DNA of 64,000 bases from Hyunsoonleella flava (lineage in GTDB: Bacteria; Bacteroidota; Bacteroidia; Flavobacteriales; Flavobacteriaceae): assembly GCF_004310325.1 (NCBI RefSeq), contig NZ_SIRT01000008.1:1-64000 (forward strand), read 5' to 3'. Of the stretch, positions 8,882 to 19,727 are shown one piece after another. The number at the start of each line of letters is the position of its first letter. Within the stretch, counting starts at the first letter, position 1. Made by a program: the position numbers and the translations under genes. Below the pieces are notes generated by a model that was given only the letters and a program-made list of their open reading frames with translations, ran no database searches and had not been told where the DNA came from.

Positions 8882-11353
8882 ATGAAATTAAAACTTCTTT
8901 TAATTGCACTACCTTTTTTGGTATTACAAACCGAAATGGTTTTTAGTCAGTCTACTGATGAGAATATCAATTGGGATAAAGCAAAATGGATTGGATACAC
9001 AAAAGACAGTCGACCAGAAAAGTGGTCTGCAAGAGGTGTAATGCGTAACCAACCTCCAATGAACATCAATACATGGGAGCCAACTGAGGCAGAATTAAAG
9101 ATGACACCTCGTAAAACACATCCTTCAGTACTTTTAAGAAAAGCTTTTACTTTAGAAAAAGATATAGCTTCAGCTGAAGTCGTAATATGTGGATTAGGAT
9201 TGTACGAGTTGCATTTAAACGGTAAAAAAGTGGGGGATCGCGTACTTGATCCTGCGCAAACATCTTACGAAAAACAGGCCTTTTTTGTGCGTCATAATGT
9301 AACATCACTCTTAAAAAAGAACAACAGTTTAGGTGTTATGTTGGGTAATGGATTTTATGGTCAAAATATGGCATTTTCTCCCGGACTTTCTTACGGAAAA
9401 CCTCGTGCAATTATGGTGCTTGATATCGCTTTTCAAGACGGAACAACAAAGCAAGTTGTCACAGATGAAAGTTGGAAAGCACATAGCAGTCCGATACTTT
9501 TTGATAATGTATATCATGGCGAAACCTATGATGCTAGAAAAGAAATAAAAAATTGGTCTAATTATAGCTATAATGATACTTCTTGGGATGCTGTAGAATT
9601 AATGAAAGCGCCAACTACCAACTTGATTGAGCAAGAGTTGGAGCCGATGCGAAAGGTTAGAAAAGTAAATCCTACAGCGATTTTACAAGCAGAAAAAGGC
9701 TGGATAATTGACTTAGGTCAAAACATGACAGGCTGGTTGCAAATTAATGTTGAAGAAAAAGAAGGAACAGCAATTAAAATGCGTTTTTCAGAGCATTTAA
9801 TGCCAGATAAACGGAATATTGATCCTGCATCTACTGGAATTCACGTTGTAGGTAACACACAAACCGATATTTACATTTGTAAAGGAGATGGCGAAGAAAC
9901 TTGGGAACCTCGTTTTACCTATCATGGGTTTCGTTACGTTCAAATCGAAGGTTTGACCAAAAACCCAAGTTTAAATCAGTTTGCAGGTTGGTTGGTAAGA
10001 ACTGATGTGGAGCGTATAGGAAGTTTTGAATGTTCTAATGAACAAATCAATAAATTTTATGAGGTTTCTATGTGGACCATTGAAGATAATTTGCAAGGTT
10101 TATTAAGTGATTGTCCTCATCGTGAACGTTGTGCGTGGATGGGCGATGCTTATGTGGTAGCAGAGGCAGCAAGTTATAATTTCGATTTAAAAAGGTTATG
10201 GCAGAAAACTTCTAATGATACAAAAACCGTAGTTGGAAAATCGAAAGCGCATTTTAAAGATCCTTTTCCTTACGACTCTAGAGCTCCTGCAAATATTTCA
10301 GTGGGAAAACGCATGTGTTTACAAGCAAGACCCGATTGGGGAGCGGCTACAGTAATGATTCCTTGGTTTTCTTATGTGTATTATGGTGATAAAAAAATAG
10401 TGGAAGATGCTTGGAACATGATGGAAGGCTGGATGGGCTATCTAGATGAAAAAGTACAAGAAGAAGGAATAATCAATGGAGGATTTGGAGATTGGTGTCC
10501 ACCAGGAGGAAATCCAAATATGGATACAGCACCAGCTTTAACTTCTACCGCACTATACTATCAAACTTTAGTTGCCATGAAAAAAATAGCAGTAATTTTA
10601 GATAAAGAATCACTAGCGAAAACATACGATCAAAAAGCGATTCTAGTAAAAAATGCTTTTAATGCGAAGTTTTTGAATAAAGAAACCAACTCTTATGGAT
10701 CTCAAACTGGAAATGTATTTGCCTTATATTCAGGGTTGGTTCCTAAAAAGAAATCCCAATTAGTTGCTGATAATTTAGCACAACTGATTATGGAAAAGAA
10801 TAAAGGCTACTATACTACAGGTATTTTTGGACACAGACCGTTGTACACGGTTTTGAATGATTTTGGTCATAGTAACATTACAAAACACTTGTGGAAGATT
10901 ACTGATTTTCCTAGTTTGGGTTTTGTAACTCAAACACATGGTTTAACTACTTGGCCAGAGCATATTGCCAATTGGAACAAACAAGAAAGGTATCATCGTA
11001 ATTCTTTTAATCACCCAATGAATAGTGGTTTTGCCGCCAGTTTTCATGAAAGTTTAGGTGGAATTCGTCCTAATGAAAATCACCCGGGATTTCAAAAATT
11101 CTACTTAAAACCTACTTTTTTAGAAGGATTAGAATGGTGTGAGGTGTCACATAAATCGCCTCAAGGAGAAATTAAAAGTTATTGGAAAAATGATAAAGGA
11201 ACAATAGCATGGTCTATTACTATTCCAGAAAATGCAACTGCATTAGTACAATTACCAATGTATACATCAAAGCAAATCAAACTAAATAAAAAACGAGTAA
11301 AAGAGAATTCTTTCGAACTAACTTCGGGCGAATATGTAATCAAGATTAAATAA
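8882..11353 (+). CDS. GH78 alpha-L-rhamnosidase
   Basis: This 823-residue exported protein has a type I signal peptide (cleavage after VFSQS) and lacks the Fn3 N-domain and discoidin tail of its neighbours. It starts directly with the lectin-like domain (KWIGYTKDS, then GLGLYELHLNGKKVGD near 105-125) and continues through the beta domain (GWIIDLGQNMTGW) into the (alpha/alpha)6 barrel. The motif DCPHRERCAW begins at D410, giving likely acid E415; TTWPEH gives likely base E693. The C-terminus has the usual GIRPNENHPGF and sandwich. Layout matches a core-only GH78, closest in the window to the gene at 36382. Only 2 bp separate it from the next GH78. Confidence 0.93.
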   Translation: MKLKLLLIALPFLVLQTEMVFSQSTDENINWDKAKWIGYTKDSRPEKWSARGVMRNQPPMNINTWEPTEAELKMTPRKTHPSVLLRKAFTLEKDIASAEVVICGLGLYELHLNGKKVGDRVLDPAQTSYEKQAFFVRHNVTSLLKKNNSLGVMLGNGFYGQNMAFSPGLSYGKPRAIMVLDIAFQDGTTKQVVTDESWKAHSSPILFDNVYHGETYDARKEIKNWSNYSYNDTSWDAVELMKAPTTNLIEQELEPMRKVRKVNPTAILQAEKGWIIDLGQNMTGWLQINVEEKEGTAIKMRFSEHLMPDKRNIDPASTGIHVVGNTQTDIYICKGDGEETWEPRFTYHGFRYVQIEGLTKNPSLNQFAGWLVRTDVERIGSFECSNEQINKFYEVSMWTIEDNLQGLLSDCPHRERCAWMGDAYVVAEAASYNFDLKRLWQKTSNDTKTVVGKSKAHFKDPFPYDSRAPANISVGKRMCLQARPDWGAATVMIPWFSYVYYGDKKIVEDAWNMMEGWMGYLDEKVQEEGIINGGFGDWCPPGGNPNMDTAPALTSTALYYQTLVAMKKIAVILDKESLAKTYDQKAILVKNAFNAKFLNKETNSYGSQTGNVFALYSGLVPKKKSQLVADNLAQLIMEKNKGYYTTGIFGHRPLYTVLNDFGHSNITKHLWKITDFPSLGFVTQTHGLTTWPEHIANWNKQERYHRNSFNHPMNSGFAASFHESLGGIRPNENHPGFQKFYLKPTFLEGLEWCEVSHKSPQGEIKSYWKNDKGTIAWSITIPENATALVQLPMYTSKQIKLNKKRVKENSFELTSGEYVIKIK

Positions 11354-11355
11354 TT

Positions 11356-14300
11356 ATGAAGGCAAATAAAAACAAGGTATCTTTTTTTAAGAGAAGTAAT
11401 AAACTTTTAAGTAAATTATTCTTCTCTTTTATGCTCTGTATTTCTTTATTCTCTTGTAAAGAAACTACGGTAGACGTAGAAGATTTACGTTGTGAATACC
11501 GAGTAAATCCTTTGGGAATAGACAATACGGCTCCTAGATTGAGTTGGAAATTGACTCAAGAAAATCCAGTAAGAGGACAAAAACAAACGGCTTACCAAAT
11601 TTTAGTAGCTAGCAGTTTAGAAAATTTAGAAAGTAATACTGGCGATACTTGGGATTCTGGAAAAGTAAATTCAGACCAATCTGTAAATACTACATACAAG
11701 GGAGCGAAACTAGCCTCAGCAAAACAGTATTTCTGGAAAGTAAAAATTTGGGATAAAGAGGGTACTGCTTCAAAATGGAGCGAGCCTGCTCAATTTTCGA
11801 TGGGATTATTACAGCAATCCGATTGGAAAGGCAACTGGATTTTAAAATCAGATCAGAAAAAAACCGATCATAATTGGTACAGAAAGAATTTCGAATTAAA
11901 AGAAGATGCTGAATCAGCATTCGTATTTGTGGGGTCATTTGGGTATCACGAATTGTATGTAAATGGAGAAAAAATCACCGAAAACGTAATGAATCCTGTG
12001 TCGTCATACATGAAAAAAAGGATTCCGTATTTAACCTACGATATTTCAGATAAACTCAAAAAAGGAGATAATGTTATTGCTGTATGGCATGCAGCAGGTT
12101 GGTCGCGTTGGCGAAGAATTAGAGAGTATCGCCTTATCCCCTTTGTATTTAAAGCGCAAGCAGAAATTGTTGCGGGTGGAGAAAAAATTACGTTAAAAAC
12201 AGATACAACCTGGAAAACAAAATCAAGTTACACTTCGTATTATGGCGACTGGGATATTTTGCGTTTTGGAGGCGAAATTATTGATGATAGCAAACGTGAA
12301 GACGATTGGAATACTCCAGCTTATGACGATAGCAATTGGATGAACGCTAGTGTTTATGACCATAAGGTGCTGAATGCCGAAATTCCAGAAGGGAATAATG
12401 TCGCTTTTGCCATAAACAGCAGTAAAAATAGAGAAACACGAGCCTTGTATAGTCCGATAAAGGCTGAGTTGAGCGCACAAATGGTAGAGCCCCAAGTAAA
12501 ATTTAAGGAAATAAAGGCTATAGCTATTGATAAAAACAACGATGGTACTTACCGCATTGATATGGGCGAAAACTATACCGGTTTTTTTGAAATGGATCTT
12601 TACCAAGGAAAGGAAGGCGATTCTATTTTGTTTGAAATTAGTGATCAAACGGAGGTGGTTATGAATTGGAATCAAAAAAGTAAATATATCTATGGTAAAT
12701 CGGGAAAAGGAAAATTCCAAAACCGGTTTAATGTTGCGGGAGGACGATGGATTACGGTATATGGTTTAAAATATGAGCCAAAGGTAGAAGATGCAAAAGG
12801 CTATGTGATTACCAATGATCGTAAGCAAATAAGTAGTTTCGAATCCTCTAGCGAACAACTCAATCAAATTTACCAAGTTAATTTAAACACCTATTTAGCA
12901 AATACCATGGACGGAATTTTGGTAGATTGTCCGCATCGAGAACGTCGTGGTTGGGGAGAAGTTACAGTAGCGGCCATGTATGGCGATGCGCTTCCTAATT
13001 TTGAAAGTGGTGCATACATGGACCAATACTTACAATATACTAGAGATGCACAATTTCCTGATGGGAAAATACGTGCAGTGATAAACGAAGAAGATCGTCC
13101 GTTTTTAATGTGGAAAGCGAACAGCCCTTTAACCGTATGGGAAACCTACCGTATGTTGGGTGATAAAAGCGTCTTGGAAGACAACTACGAATCCATGAAA
13201 AAATGGATGGACTGGATTTTTGAACATTCAAATTTCGAAACAGGAGGCGCTATAAATGCAGGGAGACAAGGGTTACGGGAGTTTCCAGGTTTAGGCGATT
13301 GGTGCACACCTCGTGGGAACTTTTGGACGAGTAGTAATTCTCCAGAAGCAGTACATTTTAACAACTGTTTATATGCCTTTATGCTAGATAATGCGATGAA
13401 TATTGCTTCTACTTTGGGTAAAACAGAAGATGCTAAAATTTATAAAGAGCGATTAAAAGTACAACGAGGGGTTACTCATAAATTGTCTTACAATCCAGAA
13501 ACAGGTAAGTATTTAGATGGCATCCAAGTCAATCAAGCGTTTGCGCTATTATCGGGTGTTACACCAGCTTCAGAAAAGGAAAAAGTAGAAGCCAATTTAG
13601 CCGATAATGTCTTGTATAAATTCCCATATTACGATACAGGAAGTTCTGGGCAAGCACTATATACACGTTATTTTACGGAATCTGGCGAGCGCATGGATTT
13701 AGTTTATGAATTGCTAAGAGACAAACACCATCCAAGTTACGGTTACTTTTTAGAACAAGGCAAAACCGTTTGGCCAGAACGTTGGTCTGCCATAGGCAAT
13801 AGTCAAATACATACTTGCTATACAGGAATTGGTGGCTATTTTATAAAAGGTTTTGGAGGTATTCGTCCAAATCCAGAACAATTAGGCATGCAAAATATTA
13901 TTATTAAACCTGCGCCCGTGGGCGATTTAACCTATGCAAACACATCATACGAATCCATGTATGGAAATGTGGTTGTAAACTGGATAAAAGAAGGTAAAGG
14001 AGCTACATTTCATATTGAAGTACCTATAAACACAACAGCAAAAGTCTATCTGCCTGCCATAAGTAAAGAAGCCATACAAGAGAGCGATGTTTTAGCAGAA
14101 AACGCAGAACATATTGAATTTCTAGGAACAGAAAAAAGTAATGCTGTCGGTAACTATGTGATTTATCATGTAACTTCTGGAGTGTATAATTTTAAAGTAA
14201 ATGAATTGCCTAAAACACAGTTTCCTGAACCCTTATTCAATTTAAAAAATTTAGCAAAATTAGGCAGGATGAATGCCTCATCGATGTTCATTCAATCTGA

Positions 14301-14640
14301 AAAACTACCAGTCTTTGAAGCTTTTAGGTCTAACGATGAAGATGAAGAAACACGTTGGTTGGCTACTGAAACAAAGAATCAGTATCTAGAAGTAGAGTGG
14401 GTAAAACCACAGGCATTCAATCAAGTTATTGTTGATGAATTTGAAGAAAATATTACATCTTACAAACTACAATATTTGGAAAATGGAGCTTGGAAGGATA
14501 TTGCAAACGGAGCAACTTGTGGAGCTAGCAAAACGCATCAATTCGATGCGGTTACATCTACAAAATGCAGGTTATTTATTGAAGATGCAAAAGAAGCACC
14601 ATCAATCAAAGAAATTAAAATTTTTAACAATAGAAAGTAA
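11356..14640 (+). CDS. GH78 alpha-L-rhamnosidase lipoprotein with discoidin domain (paralogue of 3259 gene)
   Basis: The 1094-residue lipoprotein (lipobox LFSC, C34) repeats the whole architecture of the gene at 3259: Fn3-type N-domain (LRCEYRVNPLGIDN), two beta domains, (alpha/alpha)6 barrel and a C-terminal F5/8-type-C module (~965-1090). Catalytic motifs are conserved: DCPHRERRGW from D524 with likely acid E529, and TVWPERW with likely base E808. Identity with the first copy is near complete around the active site and lower in the N- and C-terminal modules. This suggests duplication followed by divergence in binding surfaces. It is presumably periplasmic and co-expressed with the rest of the run. 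Confidence 0.93.
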   Translation: MKANKNKVSFFKRSNKLLSKLFFSFMLCISLFSCKETTVDVEDLRCEYRVNPLGIDNTAPRLSWKLTQENPVRGQKQTAYQILVASSLENLESNTGDTWDSGKVNSDQSVNTTYKGAKLASAKQYFWKVKIWDKEGTASKWSEPAQFSMGLLQQSDWKGNWILKSDQKKTDHNWYRKNFELKEDAESAFVFVGSFGYHELYVNGEKITENVMNPVSSYMKKRIPYLTYDISDKLKKGDNVIAVWHAAGWSRWRRIREYRLIPFVFKAQAEIVAGGEKITLKTDTTWKTKSSYTSYYGDWDILRFGGEIIDDSKREDDWNTPAYDDSNWMNASVYDHKVLNAEIPEGNNVAFAINSSKNRETRALYSPIKAELSAQMVEPQVKFKEIKAIAIDKNNDGTYRIDMGENYTGFFEMDLYQGKEGDSILFEISDQTEVVMNWNQKSKYIYGKSGKGKFQNRFNVAGGRWITVYGLKYEPKVEDAKGYVITNDRKQISSFESSSEQLNQIYQVNLNTYLANTMDGILVDCPHRERRGWGEVTVAAMYGDALPNFESGAYMDQYLQYTRDAQFPDGKIRAVINEEDRPFLMWKANSPLTVWETYRMLGDKSVLEDNYESMKKWMDWIFEHSNFETGGAINAGRQGLREFPGLGDWCTPRGNFWTSSNSPEAVHFNNCLYAFMLDNAMNIASTLGKTEDAKIYKERLKVQRGVTHKLSYNPETGKYLDGIQVNQAFALLSGVTPASEKEKVEANLADNVLYKFPYYDTGSSGQALYTRYFTESGERMDLVYELLRDKHHPSYGYFLEQGKTVWPERWSAIGNSQIHTCYTGIGGYFIKGFGGIRPNPEQLGMQNIIIKPAPVGDLTYANTSYESMYGNVVVNWIKEGKGATFHIEVPINTTAKVYLPAISKEAIQESDVLAENAEHIEFLGTEKSNAVGNYVIYHVTSGVYNFKVNELPKTQFPEPLFNLKNLAKLGRMNASSMFIQSEKLPVFEAFRSNDEDEETRWLATETKNQYLEVEWVKPQAFNQVIVDEFEENITSYKLQYLENGAWKDIANGATCGASKTHQFDAVTSTKCRLFIEDAKEAPSIKEIKIFNNRK

Positions 14641-14656
14641 TTATAAATCATAAATA

Positions 14657-17029
14657 ATGAACAAAAAAAATAGCAGAAGCGTTTGGTTTTTCTTCGTTAT
14701 CATTTTAACAACCTCAATAACCTTTGCAACTACCCCGCCAGATTGGGATGGCGCACAATGGATTTGGCAACAAGAAGATGGGCCTTCTAATACGTGGATG
14801 AGTTTTAGAAAAACCATTGCTTTTGAAGAAATTCCAGAAACGCTTGAAGCTCATATTGCTGTAGATAGCAAATTTTGGATGTGGATTAATGGAGAAATGG
14901 TACTTTTTGAAGGAGGACTTTCAAGAGGGCCAAGTCAGGCAGGAGATTGGAATAGAAAAGAGAAAATCACACCAGCAAACTCTTGGTTTGAAACTGTAAA
15001 TATTCAACCCTATTTAAAAAAAGGGAAGAATACAATAGCAATTTTAGTTTGGTATTGGGGACGCGAAACACACAAAGGTACCCACATTGATAGTGGTAAA
15101 GGCGGTTTGCTGTTTTCGGCACAAATTGGAAGCAAAAAGCTAGTTTCTGATGCATCTTGGAAAGCGATTCAACACCCAGCTTACGACAATACTATACTAC
15201 CAGCAAGTAAAGCATTGGTGCAATATCCTGTGCATTTTAATGCACAAAAAGCGATGAAAGATTGGTCTGAAAATGCTTGGTACACTTCTACTTTTGATGA
15301 TAGTAATTGGCCAAACGCAACAGAAAAAGGAAGTGCAGGTATTGCACCATGGTACAATTTAGAACCCAATATTGTTCCGCCTTTGGTAAACCACGGATTG
15401 CAGAATTATAAGAATCATGATGACTTACAATTCCCTTTTGTAAGCACTGGACAAACCATAGCTTGTAAACTACCTTTCAACAAACAAATTACGCCTTATC
15501 TCGAAGTAGAAGCAAAAGCTGGAGACACGATTTTTGTGACTACAGATAATCGACTCAATAAAATTACAGCAACATATATTACCAGAGCAGGAACTCAGAA
15601 ATTTGAGAGCTTTTCTTGGATGAATGGTAATGAAATCCGCTATGCCATTCCAGAGGGCGTAAAAGTAAAAGCACTAAAGTACCGATGGATGAGTGTAGGC
15701 GAAATGGTTGGTAAATTTGAAATAGACGATCCGTTTTATAACCGCTTGTGGTGGATGGGTAACAACACATTGTTTGTGTGCGCTCGCGATAATTTTATGG
15801 ATTGTCCAGATAGAGAACGTGCCTTATGGATTGGCGATGTAGCCGACCAAACAGGCTATTTGTTTTATGCTATGGATGATGCGGGGCGTCAGCTATTAAA
15901 AAAAGCCATTTTGCAAACCATGTCCTTTAGTCAAGATGGTGTTATTGGGGCATTAGGACCACTACGTGTGCGCGAGTTGGTGACGCAAAGTTTACAGTTC
16001 ATCGCACAAGGTATTTGGCCCTATTATTTAAATACAGGAGATAAAGAAACGTTGCAAAACGTATATCCATTTGTTTACGATTATTTGGCATTATTTCCAA
16101 TGCTAGAGAATGGTCTGCCAGAATATAGAAAGCGTAAAAGTCCAGATTCTTGGGATTGGGTAGATTGGGGTGTTAAAATGACCGAAGACAAACAACCTAT
16201 ACAAATGGCTTTCTATTATTTAGCATTAAAAGAAGCTAAAAAGATGGCAGAGGTTTTAGGAGAAGATGTACATGCCAAATGGTATGAAGCGCGTATGAAG
16301 ACCATGAAACCTGCATTTGAGAAGGCGTATTGGAAAAATGGTTTTTATAGTTCTAATGCAGAGAAATTAAAAGATGATAGAGCTAATGCGATTGCTATAG
16401 TTTCAGGAATTGCAAATCCAGAATATTATAATCAAATTGTAGATAATGTATTGATTCCAAATCGTTATTCTAGTCCGCACTTCGAGTGGATAGCAGAAGA
16501 AGCTATGTGTATTGCAGGTAGATACAAGGCATCATTGGAACGCATGAAAGCACAGTACCAAAGTCAGGTTGATAAAAAATCGATGTCCACCTTATATGAA
16601 ATGTTCCCAAGAGGAGGAAGTTACAATCATGCATGGAATGGTTCTAATAAAATATTATCGAAATACATAGCAGGAGTAGAACCAACTAAATTAGCTTGGA
16701 GTGAATATCAAATACTTCCAAATATGGTGCATTTCAAGAAGTTAAAAAAAGTAATTCCAACGGTAAAGGGAACGATTGCGATTGATTTAGAAATTGTCGA
16801 TAATATCTATCAATTAGACTTAGAGTCTCCAGAAAACACGATAGCAATCATTGGAGTGCCGAAAGAAGGTAAGGAAATTGAAGAAGTTATTGTTGATGGT
16901 AAGCTGGTTTGGAAACGAGGTAAGTTAAGGAAGCTACTCAAAGGTTTAAGTTATGTTGATCAAGATGATCAATTTTTGAAATTTAAAGTGTCATCAGGTA
17001 ATTGGAATTTTCGGGCTATTTATAAATAA
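14657..17029 (+). CDS. Divergent GH78-type alpha-L-rhamnosidase
   Basis: This 790-residue exported protein has a signal peptide ending near ITFA. The N-terminal part (QWIWQQEDGP, WMWINGEMVLFEGG, NTIAILVWYWGRETHKG) is the carbohydrate-binding sandwich typical of rhamnosidases, here with unusual inserts. The catalytic barrel has DCPDRERALW from D382 (likely acid E387). The base-side motif is TLYEMFPRGG (likely base E648) in place of the TxWPER seen in the other copies. The final region (GSYNHAWNG, then YIAGVEPT) fits the end of a GH78 barrel. It is clearly GH78-related but more distant, so linkage or sugar specificity may differ. Confidence 0.82.
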   Translation: MNKKNSRSVWFFFVIILTTSITFATTPPDWDGAQWIWQQEDGPSNTWMSFRKTIAFEEIPETLEAHIAVDSKFWMWINGEMVLFEGGLSRGPSQAGDWNRKEKITPANSWFETVNIQPYLKKGKNTIAILVWYWGRETHKGTHIDSGKGGLLFSAQIGSKKLVSDASWKAIQHPAYDNTILPASKALVQYPVHFNAQKAMKDWSENAWYTSTFDDSNWPNATEKGSAGIAPWYNLEPNIVPPLVNHGLQNYKNHDDLQFPFVSTGQTIACKLPFNKQITPYLEVEAKAGDTIFVTTDNRLNKITATYITRAGTQKFESFSWMNGNEIRYAIPEGVKVKALKYRWMSVGEMVGKFEIDDPFYNRLWWMGNNTLFVCARDNFMDCPDRERALWIGDVADQTGYLFYAMDDAGRQLLKKAILQTMSFSQDGVIGALGPLRVRELVTQSLQFIAQGIWPYYLNTGDKETLQNVYPFVYDYLALFPMLENGLPEYRKRKSPDSWDWVDWGVKMTEDKQPIQMAFYYLALKEAKKMAEVLGEDVHAKWYEARMKTMKPAFEKAYWKNGFYSSNAEKLKDDRANAIAIVSGIANPEYYNQIVDNVLIPNRYSSPHFEWIAEEAMCIAGRYKASLERMKAQYQSQVDKKSMSTLYEMFPRGGSYNHAWNGSNKILSKYIAGVEPTKLAWSEYQILPNMVHFKKLKKVIPTVKGTIAIDLEIVDNIYQLDLESPENTIAIIGVPKEGKEIEEVIVDGKLVWKRGKLRKLLKGLSYVDQDDQFLKFKVSSGNWNFRAIYK

Positions 17030-17059
17030 TGTTTTAAAAGCGAGTAATAAAATATTCTT

Positions 17060-18619
17060 ATGAGAACAAGAAAACAATTTTTCATTTTATTTAGTATCGT
17101 TTTTATCATTTTTTGTTCTAGAGCACAAAATACTGATAGTAATAAAATGAACATTGTGTTTATTTTGGCTGATGACTTGGGTTGGGCAGATGTAACACTC
17201 TACGCAAAAACAACACTTTATGAAACGCCTAATCTAGAAAGGTTGGCAGCAAGAGGTATTACCTTTAACAGAGCCTATGCTGCAAGTCCACTATGTTCAC
17301 CAACAAGGGCTAGTATTTTAACAGGACAAACTCCAGCAAGAACAGGAATTACCTCTCCTGCAGCACATCAACCGAAGGTAAGATTAAAAGCATCAGTGGC
17401 TCCGAAAGCAGCACCTGGTTTTAAATCGGTTGCTTGTAAACCGGTAACGAGGTTAGATACCATATTACCAACTCTAGGAAAACTTTTAAAAAGAGAAGGG
17501 TATCAAACAGCACATTTTGGAAAATGGCATTTGGGTAGAGAACCTTATACTCCAATTCAACATGGTTATGATGTAGATATACCACATTGGCCAGGACCAG
17601 GACCAGCAGGTAGTTTTGTAGCTCCGTGGAAATATCCAAAATTCAAAGCAAAATACAAGAACGAACATATTGAAGATCGAATGGCAGACGAAGCCATCAA
17701 TTGGCTGCGTTCAGTAGATTTAGATAAGCCATTTTTTATGAATTATTGGCAATTTTCGGTTCACGCTCCTTTTGATGCCAAAGAAAGTTTGATAAAATAT
17801 TACCAATCTAAAATTGATTTTACAGATTTACAGCATTCGCCAACTTATGCAGCTATGGTACATTCTTTAGATCAGGCAGTGGGTCGTTTATTAGATGAAA
17901 TTGATAGATTAGGCATTAGCGACAATACAGCCATCGTTTTTTTTAGTGATAATGGAGGAAACATGTACAATGGAATTCGTGAAACCTCCAAATTAGGAGA
18001 AGAATTTATTACCGAACCTACAAGTAATCGTCCTTTACGTGGAGGAAAAGCAACCATTTATGAAGGAGGAACAAGAGTGCCTTGTGTAATTGTATGGCCT
18101 AAATTGACAAAGCCAGGATCAAGGTCAGATGTTATGATTCAATCCACCGATTTTTATCCAACCATATTAAACCAGTTGGAAATTAAATTACCTAAAAAAC
18201 ATAAAATTGATGGTGTAGATATTTCGAAAGCCTTAAAAGGCGAAAATCAAGACAGAGGGCCAATCATCACCTATTTTCCCCATAATCCAAAAATACCAAA
18301 TTGGTTACCACCTTCCGTTTCGGTTCATGATGGAGACTGGAAACTAATACGTGTTTTTCATAATGGAAAAGATTTTAAGCATCAATATTTCTTATATAAC
18401 TTAAAACAAGATATCGGAGAAGTACATAATCTAGCATCGAAGTATCCAGAAAAAGTAGAAAAACTAGATACTTTAATCGAAGAACATCTAAAGGATGCTA
18501 ACGCTGTTCTTCCCATTATAAATCCTGCTTTTGATCCCCAAAAATACCATCCAGAAGAAATAGGAATTCAAAAAGGAGGACTGCGTGTTGCAAAAAGAAT
18601 TGAACATAATAAAAAATAA
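17060..18619 (+). CDS. S1-family arylsulfatase-type sulfatase
   Basis: The 519-residue protein has a signal peptide (cleavage near CSRAQN) and the S1 sulfatase fold. Metal-binding ADDLGW lies near residue 38, and the formylglycine signature CSPTR has its Cys at residue 79, with the following TG motif. GKWHLG is near 155-160 and FSDNGG near 295-300. This is the cysteine-type enzyme needing a sulfatase-maturating radical SAM enzyme, which is not encoded in the window. It would desulfate oligosaccharides before or between glycosidase steps. The subfamily and the sulfate position are not readable by eye. It lies 30 bp after a GH78. Confidence 0.94.
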   Translation: MRTRKQFFILFSIVFIIFCSRAQNTDSNKMNIVFILADDLGWADVTLYAKTTLYETPNLERLAARGITFNRAYAASPLCSPTRASILTGQTPARTGITSPAAHQPKVRLKASVAPKAAPGFKSVACKPVTRLDTILPTLGKLLKREGYQTAHFGKWHLGREPYTPIQHGYDVDIPHWPGPGPAGSFVAPWKYPKFKAKYKNEHIEDRMADEAINWLRSVDLDKPFFMNYWQFSVHAPFDAKESLIKYYQSKIDFTDLQHSPTYAAMVHSLDQAVGRLLDEIDRLGISDNTAIVFFSDNGGNMYNGIRETSKLGEEFITEPTSNRPLRGGKATIYEGGTRVPCVIVWPKLTKPGSRSDVMIQSTDFYPTILNQLEIKLPKKHKIDGVDISKALKGENQDRGPIITYFPHNPKIPNWLPPSVSVHDGDWKLIRVFHNGKDFKHQYFLYNLKQDIGEVHNLASKYPEKVEKLDTLIEEHLKDANAVLPIINPAFDPQKYHPEEIGIQKGGLRVAKRIEHNKK

Positions 18620-18620
18620 A

Positions 18621-19709
18621 ATGCGTTTACTGTTTTGTTTTGTATGGATTGTAGTTTTTGGGTTTGGTTTGTTAAAGTCTTATGCCCAATCTAGTCGTGA
18701 TACGATTTATCCCATATTTCAATTTCCACAGAACAAAATGCCAAGAATAGATGGAGATTTTTCTGATTGGAATTTAGTCCCAAGCACCTATGCCATAGGT
18801 CTGGACCAAATGAAAGAATCTATCAATGGTATTGGGTTTAATCTTGATGCAAAAGATTTGGATATCACCGTTAAGGTGGGATGGGTAAAAGACTTGAATA
18901 GATTATATTTCTATCTTGAGGTATTTGATGATTTCTGGGAATTCGAGCAATTGGATATTAAGCAAGATATTTTTGAATTGGTGGTAGATGCCGATGTTTC
19001 TGGAGGTAATTTTATAAAAAAGTGGAACGCCAACAAAAGAAATATACCAATTGAAGAACTACATTTTAGAGGACATGGAGCACATGCGCAAAATTACCAT
19101 GTTTTCATTCCCGCTGTAAATAAGGATTGGGCTATGGTCTGGGGAAATACGCCATGGATTAAAGACTTTCCTTATGCCAATGCAGCTTATAAGCACAATT
19201 TAGAGCAAGGTAAATCAGGTAAACTTCAACTGGAATTTTGGATAACGCCATTCGACTATGCCGCTATTGAAGGCATTAATCGTTCAGCAGTTTCTACCTT
19301 AAAAGAAAATGAAATTATTGCATTGTCTTGGAGCGTTCTTGATTATGATGATGACAATAAGGAAAGAAAGGATTTTATAAACCTAGCGCATAATATTAAA
19401 ATGATTCATGATGGCGACTATATGAATGTATTCAGATTAATGCCATTAATAAAACCCTTGCAACCAAAATTACAAGCTAATTGGTCTTTTGTTGAGGTAG
19501 ATAGAGACAGGCGTATTTTCGCATTTAAAGATGAATCGTTGGGTACCATTGAAAAATGGACATGGGATTTTGGAGACGGAACTACCTCTAAAGAACAGAA
19601 TCCAGTTCATCAATACAAAACTTCCGACCATTGGACGGTTGTCCTCACTGTAGAAAATAAAGATAGAAAATCAATACATTCAAAAGTTTGGGATGTGGTT
19701 ACTAAATAA
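18621..19709 (+). CDS. Secreted CBM9-like plus PKD-domain protein
   Basis: The frame is open from 18585, but that start overlaps the sulfatase. ATG at 18621 lies 1 bp after the sulfatase stop and begins a clean signal peptide (MRLLFCFVWIVVFGFG, cleaved near SYAQS), so it is preferred (362 residues). Residues ~30-230 resemble CBM9-like/DOMON domains (IDGDFSDWN, VGWVKDLNRLYFYLEVFDD, FELVVDADVSGG). Residues ~285-360 are a PKD domain (WTWDFGDGTTSKEQNPVHQY). No catalytic domain is evident. It probably binds glycan or scaffolds at the cell envelope, but its function is unknown. Confidence 0.75.
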   Translation: MRLLFCFVWIVVFGFGLLKSYAQSSRDTIYPIFQFPQNKMPRIDGDFSDWNLVPSTYAIGLDQMKESINGIGFNLDAKDLDITVKVGWVKDLNRLYFYLEVFDDFWEFEQLDIKQDIFELVVDADVSGGNFIKKWNANKRNIPIEELHFRGHGAHAQNYHVFIPAVNKDWAMVWGNTPWIKDFPYANAAYKHNLEQGKSGKLQLEFWITPFDYAAIEGINRSAVSTLKENEIIALSWSVLDYDDDNKERKDFINLAHNIKMIHDGDYMNVFRLMPLIKPLQPKLQANWSFVEVDRDRRIFAFKDESLGTIEKWTWDFGDGTTSKEQNPVHQYKTSDHWTVVLTVENKDRKSIHSKVWDVVTK

Positions 19710-19727
19710 GCTGAACTAATTTTTACT

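Noticed and set aside
12223-12720. 165-residue open frame on the minus strand
   Set aside because: It lies wholly within the GH78 gene at 11356, has no family resemblance and mirrors the codon pattern of the sense gene.
18585-18620. Upstream start for the CBM9/PKD protein
   Set aside because: It overlaps the sulfatase end and puts a hydrophilic stretch ahead of the signal peptide; ATG 18621 is better.
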